Positions 16,934 through 28,379 are shown, counted from the first letter of the stretch. The stretch: DNA of 64,000 nt from Candidatus Aquiluna sp. UB-MaderosW2red (GCF_900100865.1 NZ_LT627734.1:1364001-1428000); one strand, 5' to 3'. Program-made: numbers and translations. The notes: generated from the letters alone by a model not told the origin.

Positions 16934-18439
16934 ATGGCAATCCAGGAAAGCAGAAAGGTAAGCGCGCTCAGCAAGCTATTTGGCAAACGAAAGCGCAGGG
17001 TTGATCCAACCCATACCAAAGCAGACCGTGACGATCTGCCGCTCATCGAGGCCATAGCGAGCGGCGAAGTAATTGGCGACAAGCATCTTCAGCAAAGCGC
17101 CAAAGACCACCTCTGGCTGCACTTTACGCGCCACGCACCCTACCAAGACAATGATATGACAATCATTGAGCGCGGTGAGGGGCACTACCTCTGGGACACC
17201 AAGGGCCGCAAGGTCTTCGACGGACTCTCTGGTCTATTTGCAGTAAATGCTGGGCATGGGCGTCAAGAATTAGCAGACGCCGCCGCCAAGCAGATGATGC
17301 AGTTGGACTTTTTTCCCCTCTGGTCCTACGCCCACCCCAAGGCGATTGAACTAGCGGAGCGGTTGCTCTCATACGCGCCAAAGGAACTCACTCGAATCTT
17401 TTACACCACCGGAGGTGGTGAGGCGAATGAGACCGCTTGGAAGCTTGCAAAGCAGTATTTCAAGCTAACGGGAAAGCCTCTGAAAACCAAAGTCATCAGC
17501 AGGCAAACCGCCTACCACGGCACAAGTCACGGAGCACTTTCAATCACTGGTATTTCTTCCATGAAGGCGATGTTTGAGCCGTTGGTTCCTTCAACCTTCA
17601 GAGTGCCCAATACCAACTGGTATCGCGCACCGGGTGAATTTGCTAATGAAGAGGAGTTCGGAATCTGGGCGGCAAACCGCCTCGAGGAAGCGATTCTGTT
17701 CGAGGGTCCAGAAACGGTAGCCGCGTTTTTCGTTGAGCCAATTCAGAACTCGGGAGGTTGCTTTACCGCACACCCCACTTACTTCAAAAGAGTTCGTGAG
17801 ATCTGCGATAAGTACGATGTGATTCTGGTGGCCGATGAGACCATTACTGGCTTCGGGCGCTCGGGAGAGATGTTCGCATCTACCAAATACGACATTCAGC
17901 CGGACATGATGGTAACCGCCAAGGCAATAACCTCGGCGGCCGCCCCTCTTGGAGCGCTGTTTCTAAAGGAGAAGTTCTTTACGCCTTTCACAGAAGACAA
18001 GGTAATCTTCCCCCACGGCTATACCTTCGCAGCTCACCCGGTATCTTGCGCCGTAGCACTGGCCAATCTCGATATCTTCGATAACGAGCGCTTGGTGGAA
18101 AACGTGCGAGTGAACTCCCCGATATTCAGGCAGACCCTCGAGAAACTCAAGGACCTTCCGATTGTTGGTGACGTTCGCGGTGATGGCTACTTCTTCGCAA
18201 TCGAACTTGTGAAGAATAAGGCCACCAAAGAGACCCTGAACTCCCAAGAGGCGGAAAAGATTCTGCGTGGGTTCTTGAATAACGCTCTCTACGATGCGGG
18301 TCTCTACTGCAGAGCGGATGACCGAGGAGATCCCGTGATTCAGCTGGCTCCGCCGCTGACCATCGGGCCCAAGGAGTTCAACGAGCTCGAGCAGATACTG
18401 CGTAGCGTCTTAGTGGAAGCTTGGAAAAAGCTTAGCTGA
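16934..18439 (+). CDS. spuC: Putrescine (diamine) aminotransferase, class III
   Basis: A 501-residue PLP enzyme resembling SpuC-type putrescine-pyruvate and related omega-aminotransferases. Motifs are LWDTKGRKVFDGLSGLF, FYTTGGGEANETAWKLAKQY, QTAYHGTSHGALS, FVEPIQNSGGC, the cofactor aspartate in VADETITGFGRSG (D301) and the lysine in VTAKAITSAAAPLGA (K330). It has an extra basic N-terminal segment of about 50 residues before the fold begins. The expected reaction is putrescine to 4-aminobutanal, feeding the divergent dehydrogenase and gabT. It is downstream of and probably cotranscribed with the Lrp-type gene and ends at a strong terminator. Exact amine and keto-acid partners are not decidable from sequence. 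Confidence 0.85.
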   Translation: MAIQESRKVSALSKLFGKRKRRVDPTHTKADRDDLPLIEAIASGEVIGDKHLQQSAKDHLWLHFTRHAPYQDNDMTIIERGEGHYLWDTKGRKVFDGLSGLFAVNAGHGRQELADAAAKQMMQLDFFPLWSYAHPKAIELAERLLSYAPKELTRIFYTTGGGEANETAWKLAKQYFKLTGKPLKTKVISRQTAYHGTSHGALSITGISSMKAMFEPLVPSTFRVPNTNWYRAPGEFANEEEFGIWAANRLEEAILFEGPETVAAFFVEPIQNSGGCFTAHPTYFKRVREICDKYDVILVADETITGFGRSGEMFASTKYDIQPDMMVTAKAITSAAAPLGALFLKEKFFTPFTEDKVIFPHGYTFAAHPVSCAVALANLDIFDNERLVENVRVNSPIFRQTLEKLKDLPIVGDVRGDGYFFAIELVKNKATKETLNSQEAEKILRGFLNNALYDAGLYCRADDRGDPVIQLAPPLTIGPKEFNELEQILRSVLVEAWKKLS

Positions 18440-18444
18440 GTCTT

Positions 18445-18480
18445 AAAAAGCCCCGAGGAATCTATTCCTCGGGGCTTTTT
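18445..18480. terminator. Bidirectional Rho-independent terminator
   Basis: A 16-bp perfect stem, AAAAAGCCCCGAGGAA with its complement, around a TCTA loop. The A/T flanks make it work on both strands. It separates the convergent putrescine aminotransferase and FtsK-like gene, and abuts the stop codon of the latter. Confidence 0.92.
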
Positions 18481-19488
18481 TCATAACCTGAAACTGACCG
18501 TTTTTTCCAACTCATCATCATGAAACTCGAGCAATGGAAAAACTGGAGAACTTTTCCGTGCCGAGTGATCATCGAGACTGGATCCAGTATTTATCTCCCT
18601 GCCAATTTGAAAATAGAACTGAGTTTTGAATCCTGAAATGTCGGCGGCTGCAAGTCGAAGATCATTCGGCAAATCAAACTCCGTAGCGCTTTTTAGCCCT
18701 AACTGAGCAGCATCCACCGGGTCGGCCCGAATTACGACTCGGATTGCACAGTTGACCCAAATGGTTCTTGGTATCTGACTAAGGGTTTGATTGGCGCACA
18801 GCAAAAATACTCCGAGACTCCGGCCTTTAGCGGCCACAAGCTCAATCGCTTGAGCGAGTTCTCGATGGCGCATCACCTCACCCAATTCATCCACAACTAT
18901 CAACAATGATTCAGAGAACATCTGTCGTTGACGATTGTTTATGAGTTCGTTGATTTCCGTGGCCAACATTTGGGCATCGGCCTCCGAGGCAAGCTTGGCT
19001 AGGTTCCGAAAGTCCCTAAAGCCTGACCCGCCCTTGAAGTCAACAGCCCAAACCTCTCCGCGGAAACTATTGACTACCGCGCGCATGAGTTGAGTCTTAC
19101 CGCAGCCGGTGGGTCCAATTATGATTGCGTGCGGAGATCTATCGCTGGGCTCAAGGGACACTTTTTCCCCAGCAAGGGTAACTCCGTGATCTTCGATCTC
19201 AATATTCGCAAGAAGCTCTCTCGGGTTCCTTTTAAAGGCGGCCTCAAAGACCTGGTTGCGAATCTTTCCGGGCCACAGAATCGCCAAAAGCGGTAGCCTG
19301 CGATCGCCTAGATACACCCGTTCATCTGAGAAGGAAACCGAGGCGTCTTTGGGAATGTCGCGATACTTCATCGTCTGCGAGTAAACCAAAACCATCGCGC
19401 CGCTCATAATGAGAAGAATTGGATTTCCCTGGGTGATGAATAAAAATAAACCGTAACCTGCGCTGGGCAGTAAAAATAAAAGACTCAT
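18481..19488 (-). CDS. Membrane-anchored FtsK/SpoIIIE (EccC-like) ATPase
   Basis: A 335-residue protein with two N-terminal membrane segments followed by a single FtsK/SpoIIIE-type motor domain. Visible are Walker A (GPTGCGKT), the DFKGGSGF segment typical of this superfamily, Walker B (LLIVVDELGEVM) and AAKGRSLGVFLLCANQTLSQIP. The layout is like one ATPase module of EccC/EssC rather than full FtsK: there is no gamma DNA-translocation domain and no 4-TM N-terminus. No type VII secretion partners are nearby. I chose the ATG at 19488 with GGAG nine nt upstream over a TTG at 19503. Its upstream region holds two inverted DnaA boxes shared with ogt. Function unknown; DNA or protein pumping are both possible. 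Confidence 0.82.
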   Translation of the reverse strand: MSLLFLLPSAGYGLFLFITQGNPILLIMSGAMVLVYSQTMKYRDIPKDASVSFSDERVYLGDRRLPLLAILWPGKIRNQVFEAAFKRNPRELLANIEIEDHGVTLAGEKVSLEPSDRSPHAIIIGPTGCGKTQLMRAVVNSFRGEVWAVDFKGGSGFRDFRNLAKLASEADAQMLATEINELINNRQRQMFSESLLIVVDELGEVMRHRELAQAIELVAAKGRSLGVFLLCANQTLSQIPRTIWVNCAIRVVIRADPVDAAQLGLKSATEFDLPNDLRLAAADISGFKTQFYFQIGREINTGSSLDDHSARKSSPVFPLLEFHDDELEKTVSFRL

Positions 19489-19539
19489 AGGAACAGTCTC
19501 CAAAAATCAAATAACGGTGTCTCCGGAGAATTGTGATTT

Positions 19540-19572
19540 TGTGGATAACTAACGGCCCGGAAGTTATCCACA
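19540..19572. promoter_or_regulatory. Inverted pair of perfect DnaA boxes
   Basis: TGTGGATAA at 19540-19548 and TTATCCACA at 19564-19572 are perfect matches to the DnaA-box consensus, on opposite strands, forming an 11-bp inverted repeat with an 11-bp spacer. They lie between the divergent FtsK-like gene and ogt, close to both starts. Confidence 0.7.
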
Positions 19573-19610
19573 GCCCAGAGCTCCCATTCCACGGCAAGGC
19601 TGGAAAGCGT

Positions 19611-19616
19611 CATAAT
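19611..19616 (+). promoter_or_regulatory. Leaderless -10 box of ogt
   Basis: CATAAT ends 7 nt before the ATG at 19624; the -35 region is weak. It lies 38 bp downstream of the DnaA-box pair. Confidence 0.5.
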
Positions 19617-19623
19617 AAATGTC

Positions 19624-20127
19624 ATGGAAAACATGATCCTGGATGCAGCGACAGTAATCGACTCGCCAATTGGTGACATATTCATCGGCCTAAAGAGCTG
19701 GTCATTGGTGACAGTCGAGATTCTGACCGATGCCCATAAGCGCTCCAGCTTCAGCTCCACTTCAGGGGACCTAGAAATACTTGATGAGGCCCAAAAACAA
19801 ATTGCCGAATTCTTTAGCGGGAATAGAGATTCATTCGAACTTCCAATTTCAGTCGCGGGGACCGCATTTCAAATGGCGGTTTGGAAAGAAATTGAAAAGC
19901 TGAAAAAGGGCCGGGTCCTTAGCTATGGCGAGATAGCAAGGGCTATTGGAAGCCCCATGGCTGCTCGCGCAGTCGGTGCGGCGGTTGGAGCCAACCCGTT
20001 GCCATTGATAATTGGCTGTCACAGAGTTCTGGGTTCGAACTCTAAAATAACTGGCTACTCCGGTGGTAAGGGCCTAGAAACCAAGCGCTGGCTCCTTTGG
20101 CACGAAAACATAGAGTATAAAAATTGA
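19624..20127 (+). CDS. ogt: Methylated-DNA--[protein]-cysteine S-methyltransferase
   Basis: A 167-residue suicide repair protein that takes alkyl groups from O6-alkylguanine. The N-terminal ribonuclease-like part (DSPIGDIFIGLKSWSLV) is followed by the DNA-binding domain: AVWKEIEKLKKGRVLSYGEIA, the helix-turn-helix RAVGAAVGANPLPLIIGCHRVLGS, and TGYSGGKGLETKRWLLWHE. The acceptor cysteine is in CHRV, but the residue before it is Gly rather than the nearly invariant Pro. The ATG at 19624 fits the leaderless -10 box. It overlaps tag by 4 bp, giving a compact alkylation-repair operon. Confidence 0.93.
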   Translation: MENMILDAATVIDSPIGDIFIGLKSWSLVTVEILTDAHKRSSFSSTSGDLEILDEAQKQIAEFFSGNRDSFELPISVAGTAFQMAVWKEIEKLKKGRVLSYGEIARAIGSPMAARAVGAAVGANPLPLIIGCHRVLGSNSKITGYSGGKGLETKRWLLWHENIEYKN

Positions 20128-20687
20128 ACACGCGAGCTCATCCCGATGGGCTGACCCGCTGCAGTTGGGTTACTGATGACCCCACCTACTTGCAATACCA
20201 CGATGAGGAATGGGGCAATCCCAACCGTGGTCAACAGCAACTGTTTGAGGCGATCTGTCTGGAAGGATTTCAAGCCGGGCTCAGCTGGATCACGATACTT
20301 AGCCGTCGTGAAGGATTTCGCAAGGCTTTTCACAACTTTGAAATTACCAAAGTCGCAGCCATGGGCCATCAAGAGATCGATCTGCTCATGCAAGACCCAG
20401 GAATCATCCGCAACCGGGCAAAGATTCAATCAACAATAAAAAATGCTGGCATCGTCTTGGATAAAAAAATCAACCTCGTCGAACTGATTTGGAAGCACGA
20501 GTCTCAAACCAAAACAAAGACTGCTGCAGAATTCGAATTCCGATCGGAAAGCCCGGAATCCAAGGCACTTAGCAAGGAATTAAAATCACTGGGTTTCAGC
20601 TTTGTTGGGCCCACCACAATGTATGCCCTCATGCAATCCTCAGGTGTCGTAAAAGACCACGCCCCAGATTGTTTCCGTTCTGCTTGA
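20124..20687 (+). CDS. tag: DNA-3-methyladenine glycosylase I
   Basis: Tag excises 3-methyladenine from DNA. The 187-residue protein has the zinc ligands in TRCSWV, QYHDEEWG and DHAPDCF, the helical core EAICLEGFQAGLSWITILSR with the catalytic Glu region, and the C-terminal SFVGPTTMYALMQSSGVV. The TTG at 20124 overlaps the ogt stop (TTGA), so translation is coupled. The length and ends match the family. Confidence 0.95.
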   Translation: MNTRAHPDGLTRCSWVTDDPTYLQYHDEEWGNPNRGQQQLFEAICLEGFQAGLSWITILSRREGFRKAFHNFEITKVAAMGHQEIDLLMQDPGIIRNRAKIQSTIKNAGIVLDKKINLVELIWKHESQTKTKTAAEFEFRSESPESKALSKELKSLGFSFVGPTTMYALMQSSGVVKDHAPDCFRSA

Positions 20688-20711
20688 AAATTCTCAGCAC
20701 CTCGCTACATT
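20684..20711 (+). promoter_or_regulatory. Promoter of the ECF sigma operon
   Basis: TTGAAA, 16-bp spacer, TACATT, upstream of a GGAGG ribosome site at 20721. It looks like a housekeeping promoter; no obvious ECF-type autoregulatory -35 (GGAAC-like) was seen. The -35 overlaps the end of tag. Confidence 0.4.
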
Positions 20712-20729
20712 TACAGTGCAGGAGGACAA

Positions 20730-21233
20730 ATGACGCCCGAACAATTTAATGCGATTTACCGTGCCGAGCTCGGTTCAATCACCAGGTTCATCGCACGTCG
20801 CGTGCCGGATTCAGAGGTTGAAGATCTGGCTGGTGATCTATTCGAAGTCGCCTGGCAAAAACGCGACTCAATACCAGAGGGCTTTGAAGTTCCTTGGCTT
20901 TATAAAAGCGCGCGCTATCTAATCTCAAACAGCCGTCGTAAATCCGACAATCGCAAAAGAATCTTCGACTCCCTTCGGCCGCCGACTTCAGCGCCAAGTG
21001 CGGAGTCCATTGCCTTAGCTGATATGGAGCTTGGCTCTTCCTGGGGCAAGCTCAAACCTCAAGAGCAAGAAATAATTGCACTATGGGCCCTGGAGGGTCT
21101 CAGCAATAAGGAAATTTCCATCGTTATTGAAACAAGCGAGAACGCTGCTGCTATCAGGTTAACTCGAGCTAAGGCCTCACTAAAAAACTTTCTCGCCCTT
21201 GAAAATTCATCAGAACTTAGGACATCTCTCTAA
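20730..21233 (+). CDS. ECF-type RNA polymerase sigma factor
   Basis: A 167-residue sigma-70 family protein with region 2 (MTPEQFNAIYRAELGSITRFI, then DSEVEDLAGDLFEVAWQKRD and LYKSARYLISNSRRK) and region 4 (LKPQEQEIIALWALEGLSNKEI, IRLTRAKASLKN). It lacks region 3 and any C-terminal extension, so it is a minimal ECF sigma. The ATG at 20730 has GGAGG four nt upstream. The next gene starts one base after its stop and encodes a single-pass exported protein that is the likely partner. Regulon and signal are unknown. Confidence 0.92.
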   Translation: MTPEQFNAIYRAELGSITRFIARRVPDSEVEDLAGDLFEVAWQKRDSIPEGFEVPWLYKSARYLISNSRRKSDNRKRIFDSLRPPTSAPSAESIALADMELGSSWGKLKPQEQEIIALWALEGLSNKEISIVIETSENAAAIRLTRAKASLKNFLALENSSELRTSL

Positions 21234-21234
21234 C

Positions 21235-22542
21235 ATGAACGATAAATTTGACGAACTCCGGATTCGCATCCAAGCTGCGGATCCGGCCCAAAACACTCCT
21301 GAACTAAATCACACCGTTGTAGTCAAGGCGAGTCTGTCAAAGACTGCAAAACGCTTTTTTGGCTTCAAGTCAATAAGGCTCGGCCTGGGAGGGGCGTCTG
21401 CGGTCGCAGTCACCGCTCTGGCACTAACCCTTTCCGCTAACCTCGCAACACAGCCTCTAATACAGCTGGCTGCTGGGGCACCTCAAGTCGCGTCGAGCGA
21501 AGCTAATACTTCAAAAGTAATGGCAGGCTCAGACGCCAGTATTGGTATTTGGCCAGGATACTGGATCGAGAATGAGTACGCGGCCGGGCCTGATGTTTCT
21601 TCCGACACCGGACGAGGCAATGTATATCAGCTCCTGCCAAAAGGCAGCCCCGAGGAACGCCTAGCAGAAATCGCTGCCCTTTTCGGAATCGCAGGTGAGA
21701 TTCGCGAGGACGAGTGGTCCACAAAGGAGTATCCGAGCTTCTCATTGGGTACGGACAATAATCAGGTCGGCATCTCCTGGGTCGGCACCGGTAGCTGGTG
21801 GTATTCCAATTGGAGTCAGCAGGAGCCACGCTGTGCTGACGGTTCGGATAACTTTGACACCTGCGAGTATGTAGCAATCGAGCCCACTCCCGAGTTGATC
21901 CCCAGTAATGCCGAAGTTATTGCCAAGGCTCTTGAAATATTCGGCGCCACAGGCCTCGAAGTGAGCGCCTCAGAAATCAGAACTTATCGTGACGAATGGA
22001 GCGCCGGAGCAACAGCAAGCCTAAAAGTTGAAGGTCAAGAGACTGCACTGGAATGGAGCATCTCATACGACAGCACTGGAAAACTGGCTTACGCCTACGG
22101 TCAAAGCGTTGAGATAGTGGAGCGCGGCGACTTCAAAACCATCTCACCACTGGATGCAGTGGATCGAATTTCAGACGGCAGGTGGTTCGGAAGTCCCTCC
22201 AGCAACGCCTGGAACCTTTACTACGATGCGGAGGGCATGAACCGAATCCAAGAAGCTCTACCAGCCGAATCCGAACTCAAAGTTACTGGAGATTCCAGCC
22301 CAACCGAATCACAGCCAGAAGTTCGAATTGTGAAACTAACAATTGAAAAATCCACTGCGGCCATGCTCATGATTTACGATAAAAATGGTGGAGTATGGCT
22401 AGTCCCGGGATACCTCCTACACAATAATCAGGGCTGGTTTGACGCAGTCATCAGCTTAGAAGAGGGCGTCATCGAACTCTACGACCCAGTGGAGTTCAGT
22501 CCTGAAAACCTGAAAATCGAAGTTGATCCAGCTCAGGGCTAG
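21235..22542 (+). CDS. Membrane-anchored protein paired with the ECF sigma factor, unknown family
   Basis: A 435-residue protein starting at the ATG at 21235, immediately after the sigma stop. Residues 1-35 are cytoplasmic and begin MNDKFDELRIRIQAADPAQN, with the short acidic/basic pattern common in genes following ECF sigmas. A basic patch is followed by one hydrophobic segment at about 46-66 (ASAVAVTALALTLSANLA), and the remaining 370 residues would be outside the cell. The outer part is rich in Trp, Tyr, Glu and Ser, with WSTKEYPSFSLG, GTGSWWYSNWSQQEPRC and one possible disulphide (EPRC to DTC). I see no zinc-binding anti-sigma motif or known enzyme. Its end overlaps the convergent yaaA by 4 bp. 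Probable anti-sigma or sensor by position. Confidence 0.75.
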   Translation: MNDKFDELRIRIQAADPAQNTPELNHTVVVKASLSKTAKRFFGFKSIRLGLGGASAVAVTALALTLSANLATQPLIQLAAGAPQVASSEANTSKVMAGSDASIGIWPGYWIENEYAAGPDVSSDTGRGNVYQLLPKGSPEERLAEIAALFGIAGEIREDEWSTKEYPSFSLGTDNNQVGISWVGTGSWWYSNWSQQEPRCADGSDNFDTCEYVAIEPTPELIPSNAEVIAKALEIFGATGLEVSASEIRTYRDEWSAGATASLKVEGQETALEWSISYDSTGKLAYAYGQSVEIVERGDFKTISPLDAVDRISDGRWFGSPSSNAWNLYYDAEGMNRIQEALPAESELKVTGDSSPTESQPEVRIVKLTIEKSTAAMLMIYDKNGGVWLVPGYLLHNNQGWFDAVISLEEGVIELYDPVEFSPENLKIEVDPAQG

Positions 22543-23279
22543 AACCCCATAGGAACAATCAATCGGATTACGCCGGTCTCAAATTCAGATTTGAGGCCGG
22601 CTTTTTCTGCTACTCCAGCGACATCATCAATGCTTGAAAGTCCGCCCTCAAGGGCTACCCGCGTGAAAGCGCCCTTGGCCTTTTTATTGAAGTGATTAAG
22701 AGCGCTACCACTTTGTTCATCTAGAACCTCAACCTGATAACTCTCTATAGATTTTGGAATCGGTGCTAACTCGATATAAGCCTTCGACCGCATGTCGATA
22801 ATCGGACCAGAAAGTCTTGGCCAAACCAGCTCCTCATGAGCAATCGGCCAGAGCTTCTTGATTGAGATTCCGGGAAGCAAGGTAGTAGCAGAGAGCCTGT
22901 AGAAAGGAATCTGCTCGGTTGCAGGAAGAAGTCCGAAGAGAGCAGATTGAATAAAGAGTTGCTCCTTAGCCCTTTGAAGCCCGAACTTTGTAAGAGTGTC
23001 GTATCCCAATGCCTCGTAAAGAACCCCGGAATACCTAGCCAGAGCCGGCATAGTGGGTGAAGTGTGAAGCTCTAGGTTTGCTTTTGCTTCGTGCAAATTA
23101 CGTTTGCCAAGTTTTAGAACCCTCTCGGCTAAGGATTCATTCTTAGAAGCTTTTTCAAGTGCTCGAATTATCGACTCACGCGTTGGGTCTAACGACGCCC
23201 AAATAATTGCCTGGTATTTCATAGAAACACCAACGCCGCCAGGACGCTTGGTCTCGGACGGCGGCAGCAGTATTAGCAA
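22539..23279 (-). CDS. yaaA: YaaA family peroxide-stress protein
   Basis: A 246-residue member of the YaaA/DUF328 family, which in E. coli lowers free iron and limits oxidative DNA damage. The N-terminal LILLPPSETKRPGG is diagnostic, with YSGVLYEALGYDTL, FIQSALFGLLPATEQIPFYRL and the C-terminal LNHFNKKAKGAFTR also conserved. The TTG start at 23279 abuts the atpC stop, so it is probably read from the ATP synthase transcript, an unusual link. Its 3' end overlaps the convergent sigma-partner gene by 4 bp. Confidence 0.92.
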   Translation of the reverse strand: MLILLPPSETKRPGGVGVSMKYQAIIWASLDPTRESIIRALEKASKNESLAERVLKLGKRNLHEAKANLELHTSPTMPALARYSGVLYEALGYDTLTKFGLQRAKEQLFIQSALFGLLPATEQIPFYRLSATTLLPGISIKKLWPIAHEELVWPRLSGPIIDMRSKAYIELAPIPKSIESYQVEVLDEQSGSALNHFNKKAKGAFTRVALEGGLSSIDDVAGVAEKAGLKSEFETGVIRLIVPMGF

Positions 23280-23545
23280 TTACTTAACCAGGTGTGCATC
23301 CCTGACCACCACGGTAACGATGTTGTTTTCCATGGACAAAAAACCACCCTCGCTGGTCTCGGCTTTGATAACGCCAGAATCAGTTGTGATGCGGATCTCA
23401 CCAGCGGTCAGGATTGCCAAAAATGGCTCATGTCCCGCTAGCAAGCCGATCTCACCCACTGTGGTCTTAGCAACCACCATTGTGGCCTCCCCGGACCACA
23501 CCGGTGAATCTTGAGAGACCAGGCTTACCTGGATCAGGTTCGCCA

Positions 23546-23546
<1 letters not shown>
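23280..23546 (-). CDS. atpC: ATP synthase epsilon subunit, short form
   Basis: The epsilon subunit of the F1 central stalk. At 88 residues it holds only the N-terminal beta-sandwich (LIQVSLVSQDSPVWSGEATMV, TVGEIGLLAGHEPFLA, GGFLSMENNIVTVVV) and stops where the C-terminal helical hairpin would begin. That hairpin inhibits ATP hydrolysis in many bacteria, so this kind of control is probably missing. There is no sign of a frameshift: the next gene begins at the adjacent base. The GTG start overlaps the atpD stop. Confidence 0.95.
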
Positions 23547-24997
<1,451 letters not shown>

Positions 24998-25900
24998 TTA
25001 GTCCTCGGACACCGTTGCAAGCGCGTCAGCGCCACCAACGATCTCCGAAATCTGCTGGGTGATTTCTGCTTGGCGGGCTGCGTTTGCCAAGCGGGTGAAG
25101 TTCTGGATTAGCTTGTCTGCGTTGTCGGTTGCGCTCTTCATAGATTTTTGTCGAGCGGCGTGCTCAGCAGCTGCGGACTGCAGCATCACGTTGAAAATCC
25201 GGTTTTCAATGTAGACCGGGAGCAGTGCATCAAGCACTAATTCAACCTCTGGCTCAAACTCATAAAGTGGCAAAATCTCAGATTGATCCGAGACCTCTTC
25301 TTCAACAACTTCAAGAGGTAAAAGTCGAACTGTGGTGGGTTCTTGCAGAATCATCGACACAAAGCGGTTTCCCACCAGGTAGATTTCATCCACGCCGCCA
25401 GATTCAGTAGGCGAATTGAACGCCTCCAAAACCTCTGCTGCGATCTCACGAGCCACGGTGATCTGTGGCAAATCTGTGCCACCAATCCACTTGCGGACAA
25501 CCTCTCGTTTGCGGAAGTTGAAATAGGCTACCGCCTTGCGACCGACCAGGTAAGAAGTAACTTCCTGCCCATCATCAGCTAGTTTCTGGGCAAGCTGATC
25601 GGCCTCCTTGAGAGCCCCTGTAGAAAAAGCTCCAGCCAGCCCCCGATCGGAAGTAAAAACCACAATCGCAGCGCGTTTGGGGTTCTCAACCTTATTTACC
25701 AACGGGTGCGAGATCTCTGAGTGCGTTGCAACCGCCGATACCGCGCGAGTTACAGCCCGGGTATAGGGATTCGACGCAGCCACCCGCTGCTGTGCCTTTT
25801 GAATTCTCGATGCCGAGATCAACTCCATGGCACGGGTAATCTTCTTGGTCGTCTTGGCAGATTTAATTTTCTGCCGATAGACCCGAAGTTGCGCTCCCAT
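24998..25900 (-). CDS. atpG: ATP synthase gamma subunit
   Basis: The rotating central-stalk subunit, 300 residues. It starts [20 protein letters not shown] followed by [17 protein letters not shown], the N-terminal coiled-coil helix, and ends in the matching C-terminal helix ([39 protein letters not shown]). [15 protein letters not shown] lies in the globular part. It has the usual length for actinobacteria and is 18 bp from atpA. Confidence 0.98.
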   Translation of the reverse strand: MGAQLRVYRQKIKSAKTTKKITRAMELISASRIQKAQQRVAASNPYTRAVTRAVSAVATHSEISHPLVNKVENPKRAAIVVFTSDRGLAGAFSTGALKEADQLAQKLADDGQEVTSYLVGRKAVAYFNFRKREVVRKWIGGTDLPQITVAREIAAEVLEAFNSPTESGGVDEIYLVGNRFVSMILQEPTTVRLLPLEVVEEEVSDQSEILPLYEFEPEVELVLDALLPVYIENRIFNVMLQSAAAEHAARQKSMKSATDNADKLIQNFTRLANAARQAEITQQISEIVGGADALATVSED

Positions 25901-25918
25901 TAGATTTCCTTTACCTGA

Positions 25919-27556
<1,638 letters not shown>

Positions 27557-27587
27557 TGGTTCCTCTGCTTCTGGTTGGTTTTTGAAC

Positions 27588-28379
27588 TCAAGAGAGTTGC
27601 AATCTTGCTTGATTTAGTTTGGTACCTACGGTTTGGTCAATGACCACGCCGTTCACTGAAATGTGAACGCCGCCAATAATTTCTTTGTCCAACTCAACGT
27701 TGAGCTGAAGCTTCTTTCCAAAACTTTTGTTCAACGCTTCGCCCAAGCGTTCCAACTGACTTGCGCTCAAAGGGTGAGCAACCCTGATGTGAGCAACAGA
27801 CTCTCCGGCAAATCGAGCGAGCCACTTGCTGAACTGCTCCAGGACATCGGCGTAACGCTTGAAGCTTTTGGACTCAAGGCCCTGCTGAACTAAGGCTTGA
27901 GCACTCTCATTGATTTTGCCAAAAGTGAGCGCATGAATCAGGAGTTGTTTCTGGGCGACCGTCGCACGGGTGTTGGCAAGTGCAAGCTCTAACTCTGGAT
28001 CCGAAGAAACTAGCTGCTGAACCTGGAAAATCTCGGCCTGCAGAGCCTCCATTGATCCTGCATTTTGGGCAATTACACGCACTCCCAGCTCCTCCAAGGC
28101 TGCTGGAAGGTCGCGAGTTTTTGACCACCGAAGTTTCGCCAGCACCATCATCAGAGCCAAGGATTCACTTGATACCTTTGGTCCAAAAACCTTGGCAACA
28201 ATTTCATCTTTAGTTTTCGCCTCGGCGGAAGTGTCCGAGAGCAATAAGCGCAGTTGCTTGGAAAGTTGCAACGCATTTGCAATAGCGAATAGCTCTGCCG
28301 CCGTGTTGAGATTTGCGCTACCAATTTCAGCCAGAGCTTGCTCCGCTGCTATTTTTGATGCTCTAGTGCTGGAAGCCAC
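27588..28379 (-). CDS. atpH: ATP synthase delta subunit
   Basis: Delta links the top of F1 to the peripheral stalk. The 263-residue protein is much longer than the ~177 residues of E. coli and fits the extended actinobacterial form; here it is separate from subunit b, unlike the fused mycobacterial protein. The C-terminal domain [21 protein letters not shown] is characteristic. The GTG at 28379 directly abuts the atpF stop. Confidence 0.95.
   Translation of the reverse strand: MASSTRASKIAAEQALAEIGSANLNTAAELFAIANALQLSKQLRLLLSDTSAEAKTKDEIVAKVFGPKVSSESLALMMVLAKLRWSKTRDLPAALEELGVRVIAQNAGSMEALQAEIFQVQQLVSSDPELELALANTRATVAQKQLLIHALTFGKINESAQALVQQGLESKSFKRYADVLEQFSKWLARFAGESVAHIRVAHPLSASQLERLGEALNKSFGKKLQLNVELDKEIIGGVHISVNGVVIDQTVGTKLNQARLQLS

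Noticed and set aside
23280-23300. Frameshift at the 3' end of atpC explaining its short length
   Set aside because: yaaA starts at the next base with its conserved LILLPPSE N-terminus, leaving no room for a lost epsilon C-terminal domain.
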